This document shows, in pieces, positions 43,720-51,444 of a stretch of DNA of 64,000 nucleotides (its first letter is position 1; each line of letters begins with the position of its first letter). Origin of the DNA: Fibrobacter sp. UWB13 (lineage in GTDB: Bacteria; Fibrobacterota; Fibrobacteria; Fibrobacterales; Fibrobacteraceae); assembly GCF_900177805.1 (NCBI RefSeq), contig NZ_FXAX01000001.1, positions 2,170,001-2,234,000 on the forward strand. Reading direction: 5' to 3'. A program made the translations under genes and the position numbers. The notes under the pieces were generated by a model. It was not told the DNA's origin. It made no database searches and saw only the letters and a program-made list of their open reading frames with translations.

Positions 43720-43875
43720 TTACTTCTTATAGATTTCGTCGCTGACGGTGAGGACCTTACGGCCCTTAGCACGGCGACGGCTCAAGACAGCACGACCCCA
43801 ACGGTCTTCCATACGGGCCATAAAACCGTGCTTGTTAACGCGCTTACGATTGTGAGGCTGGAATGTTCTTTTCAT
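43720..43875 (-). CDS. rpmH: Ribosomal protein L34
   Basis: 51 residues from ATG 43873-43875, too short for the supplied open frames: [20 protein letters not shown] through [21 protein letters not shown]. The L34 pattern is complete, with a short C-terminal addition DEIYKK. Start of the rpmH-rnpA-yidD-yidC cluster. I saw no DnaA box cluster or dnaA gene upstream, so the usual rpmH-dnaA origin arrangement is not present here. Confidence 0.96.
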   Translation of the reverse strand: MKRTFQPHNRKRVNKHGFMARMEDRWGRAVLSRRRAKGRKVLTVSDEIYKK

Positions 43876-44205
43876 GATAAAAACCTTTCTATGAAAACAG
43901 AATTTTTTTGAGACTCAAATTTAGTAAAATGTCGGTATTTATCAAGGGGTTACAACCGACCTAAAGGGTAATTTTTCACCCTTAACGGGACTCAAACAAA
44001 AAGCATTCAGCAAAAGCACAACGTATTAACAATATATAAACAGATATTTTTTAGGGTGGTCAGTGGTCAATAGTCATTAGTCAGTAGCAGAATAACCAAC
44101 AACCAGCAACTATTGACCAATAACTAATGACTAACAGCCAACAACCAACAATTCCTTTTATATCTTTTACTTATATAATAGAATATAGCGTAAAAGCAGG
44201 ATTTT
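43876..44205. promoter_or_regulatory. Divergent intergenic region with hairpin and simple repeat tract
   Basis: 330 bases without a gene. Near rpmH a stem AAGGGT/ACCCTT (43964-43983) could be a leader structure. A repeat tract fills 44057-44148 (separate entry). The rest is AT-rich and should hold the rpmH and divIVA promoters, but no clear pair of -35/-10 boxes can be chosen. Confidence 0.6.
44057..44148. repeat. GGTCAATAGT/AGTCATTAGT repeat tract with inverted copies
   Basis: GGTCAATAGT (44065-44074) and AGTCATTAGT (44072-44081) recur as exact reverse complements at 44109-44118 (ACTATTGACC) and 44123-44132 (ACTAATGACT), interspersed with CAACCA units. Low-complexity, likely non-coding and variable between strains. 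Confidence 0.7.
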
Positions 44206-44715
44206 ATGGAACTCACTCCGCTTGATATTAGAAACCAGACATTTCATAAGAAATCTTTTAAGGGGTACGATCCGGAAGAGGTGAAGGCTTTTCTGGAGAC
44301 AACGGCGACCGCGTTTGAAAACATGTTCCGCGACCGCACGAACCTGACCGAACGCCTGAAAGTCGCCGAAGAGCGCGTGAACTACTACCGCCAAATCGAA
44401 AAGACGATTCAGGACGCCGTTGTGACGATGCAGCGTACGATTAACGAGGTGAAGGCATCCGCAGAGAAGGAGGCGGAAATCATCATCGCCGAAGCAAAGG
44501 CACGTGCCATGCGCGAAGTCGAAAGCATCAAGCGCGAAAGCGAAAACCTCCGCACCGAAATCGAGCAGCTCCGCCAGCTCCGCACCAATTACTTCATCCG
44601 CTGCCGTGCGCTCATCCATAGCCAGGACGAACTCCTCTCCGCGATGGAAAACGACCAGCAGAGAGAATTCGAGGCGCCAGCTACGATACAGAACGACGGC
44701 ATCGCCCTTACCTAG
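44206..44715 (+). CDS. DivIVA-domain protein
   Basis: 169 residues. N-terminus LTPLDIRNQTFHKKSFKGYD and PEEVKAFL are the DivIVA lipid-binding domain; residues 55-145 form a long coiled coil with charged heptads. DivIVA proteins mark curved membrane and recruit division or growth factors; they are typical of Gram-positives but also known in other phyla, with the short form sometimes named for general cell-shape roles. Only 6 bases separate it from the DUF167 gene. Confidence 0.88.
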   Translation: MELTPLDIRNQTFHKKSFKGYDPEEVKAFLETTATAFENMFRDRTNLTERLKVAEERVNYYRQIEKTIQDAVVTMQRTINEVKASAEKEAEIIIAEAKARAMREVESIKRESENLRTEIEQLRQLRTNYFIRCRALIHSQDELLSAMENDQQREFEAPATIQNDGIALT

Positions 44716-44721
44716 TGCACC

Positions 44722-44946
44722 ATGAGAATCAACATCAAGGTACACGCGCGCAGCAAGCGAGAGAGCGTCACACCTCAGCCCGACGGGAGCTACAAGGTTG
44801 AGGTCAAGGCGCCACCAGTCGACGGAGCTGCGAACGAGGCAATTTGCGAGCTGATAGCCGATTACTTCCACGTCCACAAACGAGATGTTTCGGTTGTCAT
44901 GGGATCGACAAACAACAAAAAGGTCATCGAAATAATGGGGAAATAG
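44722..44946 (+). CDS. DUF167/YggU family protein
   Basis: 74 residues: INIKVHARSKRESV, YKVEVKAPPVDGAANEAI and VVMGSTNNKKVIEI are the complete YggU pattern. Small alpha/beta protein of unknown function, often near yggT or division genes. The next gene starts directly after its stop. Confidence 0.9.
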   Translation: MRINIKVHARSKRESVTPQPDGSYKVEVKAPPVDGAANEAICELIADYFHVHKRDVSVVMGSTNNKKVIEIMGK

Positions 44947-46518
44947 ATGAAACGTCGATTTAGGGCTACAATACAGACAAGAGTATTGATACTTGCACTT
45001 TCGGGACTTGTCCTCTGTGCATTTGCATTCGGAAAACTCTGCCTGCATACCACAGACAAAGTTGTCCACGAAAGTACCGAGAAGCACCTACACAATCTGA
45101 CGAGCATTGAAACCATTAAAATCAACAACAGGCTAAAAAACGTCGAGCAGTACGTCAATACGTTGAACATCGCCGTGATGGGCATGCTCGACAGTCTCGA
45201 ACAACTGACTGACTCTACACACCTCGAAGAATTTACCGAAAAGAGCCGCGAGCTCATCCGCCTGACCATCGGCAATACAGATAAAGCCGTTGCCGCCTAT
45301 TTGCGATTCAACCCCAAGTTCACGCCCCCGACTTCGGGCATTTTCATGGCAAAGACCTCGCGGGACCACGAGCTCAAATTCCTCGAGCCGACCGATTTTT
45401 CAAAATACAATCCAGATGATATCGAGCATGTCGGCTGGTATTACGTTCCCATCAGGACAAAGCAGCCTACATGGATGATGCCCTACCTCAACAAGAACAT
45501 CGGCATCTACATGATTTCGTACGTCATTCCTTTGTTTAAATTCAACACGGAAATTGGCGTTATCGGCGTCGATATTGACTTCGATTACCTCACCCGCGAA
45601 ATAGCCGCCATCAAACTCTTCGACAACGACTACGCATACCTCGCCGACAAAAGCGGCAACATTCTTTTTCATCCTAGCATCCCGAATGGACACAAGTTCA
45701 CATTACCCGAGAACAGCCTCCTCATACACAACAAGCTTGAGAACGGCATGGACTTGACATTCGTCATACCGAAATCTTCGATTACGGCAAACAGGGACAA
45801 CCTTATCAAGAACCTGATTCTCATCACGATGCTTATTTTAGTAGCCTTCATTTTTGCATCGCTCATTTTTGCAAATTCAATTACGAAGTCGCTCAAGCAA
45901 CTCACGGACTACGCCAACAGGCTCATCGACGGAACAATGAGCGCCACGCTAAACATTACCAGGAACGACGAAATCGGCGACCTCGCCAAGAGCTTTGTCA
46001 ACGCAAAAGTTCGACTTGCAGAGACCATGGGACACATCAAGGGACTTGCATTCAGGGACCCGATTACCAGCGTCCGCAACCGCAACTCATTCGACCACTA
46101 CATCAACGAATTCAGTATCAAGGCGTCTGCAGGCGAAATAAAAACTTACGGAATCCTCGTCGCAAGCGTAGACAATTTATTCAAAATCAAAAATAAATTT
46201 GGGAATTCGAGGGCAATCTCTTTGTTGCAGGCATCAAGCAAGATTATCTGCACAACGTTCGATCACAGCCCCGTATTCAGAGTCAACGAAGACGAATTTA
46301 TAGTCATCCTCATGAACAACGACTTGAAGGACTGCGAACGTCTGCAAGCAAAACTGGAAGAAGGCGTAAAGAAAACAGCCTCGGCAGAAAACCCGTGGGA
46401 TTGCGTCAAGATTTCTATTGGCACCGCAATTTGCGAAGACTCGCAGTCGTCTTCTTTGTCGGAACAGCTCGCCATTGCTGAGAAAAACATGTTGAAATAC
46501 CGAAACGATATTGAGTAA
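44947..46518 (+). CDS. dCache-HAMP-GGDEF protein with degenerate active site
   Basis: 523 residues: N-terminal membrane segment (about 12-32), periplasmic dCache domain (about 45-280; the signature HVGWYYVPIRTKQPTWMMPY and IGVIGVDIDFDYL), second membrane segment (about 288-310), HAMP (about 312-365) and a GGDEF-fold domain (FRDPITSVRNRNSF). The active-site loop reads NEDEF (447-451) instead of GGDEF, so cyclic di-GMP synthesis is unlikely; it may bind GTP or pair with its neighbour. Follows DUF167 without a gap; 6 bases before a paralogue with the intact motif. Confidence 0.87.
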   Translation: MKRRFRATIQTRVLILALSGLVLCAFAFGKLCLHTTDKVVHESTEKHLHNLTSIETIKINNRLKNVEQYVNTLNIAVMGMLDSLEQLTDSTHLEEFTEKSRELIRLTIGNTDKAVAAYLRFNPKFTPPTSGIFMAKTSRDHELKFLEPTDFSKYNPDDIEHVGWYYVPIRTKQPTWMMPYLNKNIGIYMISYVIPLFKFNTEIGVIGVDIDFDYLTREIAAIKLFDNDYAYLADKSGNILFHPSIPNGHKFTLPENSLLIHNKLENGMDLTFVIPKSSITANRDNLIKNLILITMLILVAFIFASLIFANSITKSLKQLTDYANRLIDGTMSATLNITRNDEIGDLAKSFVNAKVRLAETMGHIKGLAFRDPITSVRNRNSFDHYINEFSIKASAGEIKTYGILVASVDNLFKIKNKFGNSRAISLLQASSKIICTTFDHSPVFRVNEDEFIVILMNNDLKDCERLQAKLEEGVKKTASAENPWDCVKISIGTAICEDSQSSSLSEQLAIAEKNMLKYRNDIE

Positions 46519-46524
46519 ATTATT

Positions 46525-48186
46525 ATGAGACTTTCGATCCAATCTAAAATTTTGATTCTTTCGTTATCAAGTACGCTCATCGGAACGCTTTCGCTTGGCG
46601 TTCTCAGCACATTGTTCATCAGCCGAACGACCCAGCGCAATTCCATGCAGTACTTGAAAGACCAGGCGAACAGCGAAGCTGCCAAGCTGAACAATCTATT
46701 CGAATCCCACGAAAAATACACGATGGCGACCGCAGCGGGCATTTATTCGCAAATCAAGGACGATTCGACATTTTTGACAGACCCCAAGAATCTTTCCAGA
46801 AACATAGACGGCATTAGGGAACGTCTCAAATCCACCATTTATAATCTTTCAAGCACCAAAAGTGTATTTGTCAGATTTAATCCCGACATTACCCATTCTA
46901 ACGAAGGCGTTTATCTCGTTCGCAATGCTCCCGACGGAATGTTCGAAAATCATGCGACGACAAACATCAAGCAATACAGCCCATCGGATGTAGAACATGT
47001 AGGATGGTACTATAAGCCCATTATGACCGGGAGCCCGGTCTGGCTTCCGCCTTATTACAACAAGAACATCAACGCATACATCATTTCTTACGTCATCCCG
47101 ATGTTCTTAGATAATAAGGAAATTGGCGTCGCCGGCATCGATATCGATTTTGACCAGCTGACCAAACAGCTTTCGCAAGTACACTTTATGCAAAGCAGTT
47201 TTGCATTCCTAGAAGACGCGGAAGGCGCAGTCGTTTACCACCCGACACTCCCTAACGGGCTCACGTTCAAGCCGGAGGAAGACCAGATCGAGTTGTCAAA
47301 TTCTCTTTACAACGGGATGAACCTGATTACGGTGGCACCGATTCTTGAAATCAACGCCCAACGCGATAAGCACATCAGACAAAGTATCATTTTCATTTTA
47401 TTACTCCTTGGCTTTACAACTGCCATTACCATATTCTTCTCAAGGAGCATTACCAAGCCGCTCAAGGAGCTTACGACAGAAGCAAAGAAGATGATTACAG
47501 GCGACATGAACGCAGAATTCAACATTCGCCAGAACGATGAAATCGGAGAGCTCGCCAAGAGTTTTGCAGCGGCGAAATTCCACATCATCCAGCACATGAA
47601 GCAGATGCAGGGGCTAGCCTTCCAGGATTCGCTCACAGGCGTACGCAACAAGATGGCTTACGACAATTACATTGCCGAGCTCGAAAGCCGCATTGAAAGC
47701 GGCGAGGTAAAGTCGTACGGTATCGCCATCCTTGACACGAACAACCTCAAGGAAATCAACGACACATACGGTCACGAAAACGGAAACGCTTATCTCGTGA
47801 ATTCTTGCAAGCTGATTTGCCAGATTTTCACACACAGCCCCGTCTTTAGAATTGGCGGTGACGAATTCCTAGTCGTCCTTACCGGCAGGGATTTAGACAA
47901 CCACCACGAGCTTATGAGCCAGCTTAAAGAAAGCATGGACTTGACCAAGAACGCCTCGTTCCCGTGGAAGCAAATTTCGATTGCATGCGGTCTTGCAATA
48001 GCATCTTACGCCAAGGCAACGACAATCGCAGACACGTTCAACAAGGCAGACAAGAACATGTACATCAACAAGCGCGAAATCAAAATCGCAGAACACAGAC
48101 CCCTCAGCCGCGACGAAGAAATGCACGAAGAGAAACACGCCGCAAACGAAGCCCAGGAACCGGGAACAACTGACGAAAACGCATAA
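46525..48186 (+). CDS. Diguanylate cyclase with dCache-HAMP sensor
   Basis: 553 residues with the same layout as the previous gene: membrane segment (about 8-30), dCache (HVGWYYKPIMTGSPVWLPPY, IGVAGIDIDFDQL), membrane segment (about 290-312), HAMP, and GGDEF domain (FQDSLTGVRNKMAYDNYI) with intact GGDEF (444-448) in FRIGGDEFLVVL. It should make cyclic di-GMP in response to a periplasmic ligand. No inhibitory RxxD site is seen at the usual place. A 35-residue charged tail follows the domain. Confidence 0.92.
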   Translation: MRLSIQSKILILSLSSTLIGTLSLGVLSTLFISRTTQRNSMQYLKDQANSEAAKLNNLFESHEKYTMATAAGIYSQIKDDSTFLTDPKNLSRNIDGIRERLKSTIYNLSSTKSVFVRFNPDITHSNEGVYLVRNAPDGMFENHATTNIKQYSPSDVEHVGWYYKPIMTGSPVWLPPYYNKNINAYIISYVIPMFLDNKEIGVAGIDIDFDQLTKQLSQVHFMQSSFAFLEDAEGAVVYHPTLPNGLTFKPEEDQIELSNSLYNGMNLITVAPILEINAQRDKHIRQSIIFILLLLGFTTAITIFFSRSITKPLKELTTEAKKMITGDMNAEFNIRQNDEIGELAKSFAAAKFHIIQHMKQMQGLAFQDSLTGVRNKMAYDNYIAELESRIESGEVKSYGIAILDTNNLKEINDTYGHENGNAYLVNSCKLICQIFTHSPVFRIGGDEFLVVLTGRDLDNHHELMSQLKESMDLTKNASFPWKQISIACGLAIASYAKATTIADTFNKADKNMYINKREIKIAEHRPLSRDEEMHEEKHAANEAQEPGTTDENA

Positions 48187-48257
48187 CGAGATGCGCTAAC
48201 AAATCGCTGCGAGTGTTGCGGGATGCGCCGCAAAATATGCGCAAGAAGCGTCGCAGA

Positions 48258-49199
48258 CTAGGTCTTGTTTTTGTATTCCTTGGGCGAGCAGCCAGTGTAT
48301 TCCTTGAACGATTGCGCAAACTTGCTGGAGTTTGTATAGCCCACACGGCTTGCGACTTCAGCGACATTGAATTTGCCATCTAGCAAGAGCTGGGTGGCTT
48401 TTTTCATGCGGTACGTTTTAAGGTACGAATAAATGGAATCGCCGTACGCCAGCTTGAAATACTTTTTCATTTGCGTCGGGCTCATCTCGATTTGCTTGGA
48501 GAGCTGTTCAAGCGTCAAATGCTCTTCGACATTTTCGCGGAGGATTTCGCGCAGGAGTTCCATCTTGCTCTTGTACGCGCTCGGGATTTGCGCCGCCGTT
48601 TCGTACTTGGCTTCGGAATCAAGGCGGCTCAAGAAGAGGATGAGTTCGAGTACTTTGATTTTGAAATACGGCAAGCGGATGTTTTTCGGGAGCCTGTAGA
48701 GTTCCGAGAAAATGTGGCTCACGTGCTCGCTAGACGGGAGTTTCAGCGGGAGTGTAAGCGGCTGGATTTTTTCGATAAGAGCCGCAAAGTCAACACCGAC
48801 CGCCTTGAACATGTTCATGAGTTCGCACTGGCAGCGTTCCATAGAAAACACGACAGAAATCCCGTGATAGCAATGCACCGGGAATTTGAACGTCTTGCTT
48901 GCCGGCATATTGTCGAGCAAAACGAGGCCATTCTCTTCCATGGATTTCGGCATGGATTCCGAATTCAGCCATTCTGCGCTGCCGTTATGGCAATGGAGCA
49001 CAATCAAGTTCTTGCCTTGATTCTCAAAATTGAAGGTAAATTCCTTGAGATGGAAATTGCAGTAGAAGACTTGCAGCCCAGGCAATACGTTATATGTTAG
49101 AAGGTGTCCCGTCCCGGTTTTATTTTGCAACATATAATGGGAAAAGAAATCTGTATTCTGGATTTGAATCAGCTTCTTATCGGGTACGGGCTTTAACAT
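48258..49199 (-). CDS. AraC family transcriptional regulator (PchR-like)
   Basis: 313 residues. C-terminal double HTH of AraC type (about 215-313): EHLTLEQLSKQIEMSPTQMK, YLKTYRMKKATQLLLDG, and VASRVGYTNSSKFAQSFKEY ending GCSPKEYK. The N-terminal 200 residues form a ligand/dimer domain (LLTYNVLPGLQVFYCNFH), resembling PchR/YbtA-type regulators that control TonB-linked iron uptake. It sits at the front of the minus-strand TonB-related block. Direct repeats TTAGTCAA (49238-49245 and 49272-49279) in its upstream region are candidate binding sites. Confidence 0.88.
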   Translation of the reverse strand: MLKPVPDKKLIQIQNTDFFSHYMLQNKTGTGHLLTYNVLPGLQVFYCNFHLKEFTFNFENQGKNLIVLHCHNGSAEWLNSESMPKSMEENGLVLLDNMPASKTFKFPVHCYHGISVVFSMERCQCELMNMFKAVGVDFAALIEKIQPLTLPLKLPSSEHVSHIFSELYRLPKNIRLPYFKIKVLELILFLSRLDSEAKYETAAQIPSAYKSKMELLREILRENVEEHLTLEQLSKQIEMSPTQMKKYFKLAYGDSIYSYLKTYRMKKATQLLLDGKFNVAEVASRVGYTNSSKFAQSFKEYTGCSPKEYKNKT

Positions 49200-49322
49200 A
49201 ATCTCACTCTCTCAAAAATTAGACCGAACCAAGTATTTTAGTCAAAACCAATTTTATTAGGTTTATCTAACTTAGTCAAGTCTAAATTTAGGCAATTTTA
49301 TTTAAAACGGCAAGTGACTTTT
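49200..49322. promoter_or_regulatory. Upstream region of the AraC gene with direct repeats
   Basis: TTAGTCAA occurs at 49238-49245 and 49272-49279, 34 bases apart, in an AT-rich stretch also carrying AAGTCTAAATTTAGG. Direct repeats spaced by about three helix turns suit AraC dimers. Confidence 0.4.
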
Positions 49323-50546
49323 CTAGAAGAAATACTTACCTTTTACCCATATTTGCGTATTTTTCTTGTAAGTTTTAAACGTACCGCGCCTTCCGCCAAG
49401 CCAATCGCCGCCTAACGCAATCGTTATTTGGTCATTCAGCAGGTAATCTGCCGCCGGACGGATATAGAAACCGACATTGTCGACATCGTACATCCCGTAA
49501 ACAGAAAGCTTGAGCGTATTGTTCAAGACTTCTTTGGAAATGCGCGCCGTAAGCATAGACGTATTCTGTTCCGTTCCTAGCACTTCGCGGTAATCCATGA
49601 CCACCTTGTGCATGTACTGGAACATGAAAGTCCAGTTATCACCCGCATACCAGTCAATACCGAGTAATGCGTTGAACGTCTTTCGCAGCCAGTAATCGCG
49701 AGAATTTTTCAAGGCAATGGGCTCGCCAAAGTACGCAGCCACCTCGCCACGAATCACAATTTCGCCCACCGGGATCGAGACATCGCCACCGACAACATTC
49801 ATCGGCTCGTAGATGCCCTTAATCACGGCAGATTTCGTTTCCGGATCGAAGCTCGCAATCGTGACAGGCGACTTGTTGAAAGTTCGTAACGCGGTAAGCG
49901 AGAAGTCGAGATTTTCAAGGAAGAATCGCAAGCGGCCACCCACTTCGCTGTTCTTGAGGCGCTTTTCGGGAGTACCGCTCAAATCCATGCTCGTATTCGC
50001 AGGTAACGGCATGGTCCACGGATTGTCTTTACCCGAGGGCATCACAAAATACTCCGGAACCGGCACAAAGACGAGTTCGGCGGAGAAGCTTTCGCCAGGA
50101 TACTTGAGGTTGATGGCGTTCACCGGCACACGAATGTCGTCGTAATCGTTCGCCATGAATTCCGTGTAGTCCATAGGCGAAATCAAGTCCGTAAGGCGGA
50201 GCCCATCGGCAACGCCCCACGTGATAATTTGACGGCCCACCTTGACTTCAAGGTATTTGCCGGCGTAGTCGAAATACGCTTCGCGAAGGAACGCACCCGA
50301 CTGGTCTTTGATGAGGCTGTTGTACGCGAGATTGACACTCGAGAAAAGCGAAGCCTCGCCGTAATTCGCCCGCATTTCAAGACGGAGGCGCGTCCGCGAA
50401 GACATAATCTTATGCGGATGTTCCACCTGCAGCGCGTGATACGAATCCACAAAGCCGTTCAGCTGCAGAGAAAGCTCGTCTTCCTGGGCGTGCGCGGACA
50501 AGGCGAACGCTGCGGACAATAACGCGAAAACCGTTTTTTTAAACAT
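49323..50546 (-). CDS. Outer-membrane beta-barrel protein (DUF1302-like)
   Basis: 407 residues with signal peptide (ALLSAAFALSAHAQ). Strand-turn pattern throughout (LQLNGFVDSYHALQVEHPHK, VGRQIITWGVADGLRLTDLI, which is the alginate/DUF1302-like R-Q-x-x-x-W-G motif) and C-terminal WVKGKYFF. Many members accompany an RND exporter and a LolA-like protein, as here, and are thought to deliver lipid-like molecules. CTCC/AGGAGG lies before the ATG. Confidence 0.8.
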   Translation of the reverse strand: MFKKTVFALLSAAFALSAHAQEDELSLQLNGFVDSYHALQVEHPHKIMSSRTRLRLEMRANYGEASLFSSVNLAYNSLIKDQSGAFLREAYFDYAGKYLEVKVGRQIITWGVADGLRLTDLISPMDYTEFMANDYDDIRVPVNAINLKYPGESFSAELVFVPVPEYFVMPSGKDNPWTMPLPANTSMDLSGTPEKRLKNSEVGGRLRFFLENLDFSLTALRTFNKSPVTIASFDPETKSAVIKGIYEPMNVVGGDVSIPVGEIVIRGEVAAYFGEPIALKNSRDYWLRKTFNALLGIDWYAGDNWTFMFQYMHKVVMDYREVLGTEQNTSMLTARISKEVLNNTLKLSVYGMYDVDNVGFYIRPAADYLLNDQITIALGGDWLGGRRGTFKTYKKNTQIWVKGKYFF

Positions 50547-50661
50547 TTTTCCTCCTTAATGGGAGATGCCCGCGCAATGGCGGGCATGACAATCATACAT
50601 TCACTGGATCCTATCGGGGCATCGCCCCTCCAGGATGACACAGGACTGTACAGCCTACTAA
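50547..50661. repeat. Two dispersed palindromic repeats before the OMP gene
   Basis: ATGCCCGC/GCGGGCAT (50566-50587) and CTGGATCC-TATC-GGGGC-ATC-GCCCC-T-CCAGGATGACA (50604-50640). The second shares its outer ends with 26069-26102. The gap separates the OMP from the LolA-like gene. Confidence 0.75.
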
Positions 50662-51435
50662 CTACAACCCACGTTCCAACTTGTTCACAGAGAAGATCTT
50701 GGAATCGAGCTGAATGTTGTATTTCGGATCGAGGAAAAGGAGTTCTGTAGAATGTCCCGTCTGCACGTTCTTCATTTCCATCTTGCCGACCGTCCAAAAA
50801 CCGTCAACCTTCTTGATATCCGAAGAAACCATCTGACGATGGAGCTTGCCGAGCTTGTCGTAGAATTCGACCTTGGCGACGACATCGCAACCCTTGCGGA
50901 TCCAGACGAGCTTCTTGGAGAAAATTTCGCCTTCCTTCTTGGGAGTCGATTCGACGACGTAGTAATCGAAACCGTCTGCCGATTCTTCGCGCAAGAGCTT
51001 GTGCGTATCTTCATCGACATTGCGCTTGCCGATATCATCGTATGTGAAGTCGGAGCCCATGAAGTAATCGGTCTTGGAGCTCTTTCCGCTGATGCGGCGG
51101 GTCTTCTTCAAAGCCGGGAGATAGAGCCACTTGTCGTCTTCCTTATTAACGTCATCGTAGTTCACGGTCAAGAAACCCGTGCCTTTCACGTCGTTCGGAT
51201 AAAGGAAAAACATGATGGTTTTCGTGTCCTCGCCCACGTCCATGGCGTAAGAGGTAATCTTACGGACGCGAGTGTTACCGCTCTTGTTCACGAGCTTCAT
51301 TTCCATCGAGGAAGAACGCGTATCGCCATCCGGGCGGTTCTTGACCTTGACCATAATGTCACGGGCATTCGTTTGAGCCATAGACATTGCACTGAGAGCG
51401 ACAACGAGCGTCGCAGCCATTTTTGAAATTTTCAT
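50662..51435 (-). CDS. LolA-like outer-membrane lipoprotein-sorting protein
   Basis: 257 residues with a signal peptide ([14 protein letters not shown]). Matches the COG2834 group: [70 protein letters not shown] and [20 protein letters not shown]. These periplasmic proteins have the LolA half-barrel that binds lipids and are usually encoded beside an MMPL/RND exporter. Starts 9 bases after the exporter stop. Confidence 0.88.
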   Translation of the reverse strand: MKISKMAATLVVALSAMSMAQTNARDIMVKVKNRPDGDTRSSSMEMKLVNKSGNTRVRKITSYAMDVGEDTKTIMFFLYPNDVKGTGFLTVNYDDVNKEDDKWLYLPALKKTRRISGKSSKTDYFMGSDFTYDDIGKRNVDEDTHKLLREESADGFDYYVVESTPKKEGEIFSKKLVWIRKGCDVVAKVEFYDKLGKLHRQMVSSDIKKVDGFWTVGKMEMKNVQTGHSTELLFLDPKYNIQLDSKIFSVNKLERGL

Positions 51436-51444
51436 AAGATCCTC

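Noticed and set aside
44057-44148. CRISPR-like short repeats
   Set aside because: Units are about 10 bases, mixed in orientation and have no constant repeat-spacer pattern.
43876-44205. Replication origin next to rpmH
   Set aside because: The rpmH side is where oriC often lies, but no TTATCCACA-like DnaA boxes, dnaA or dnaN were seen.
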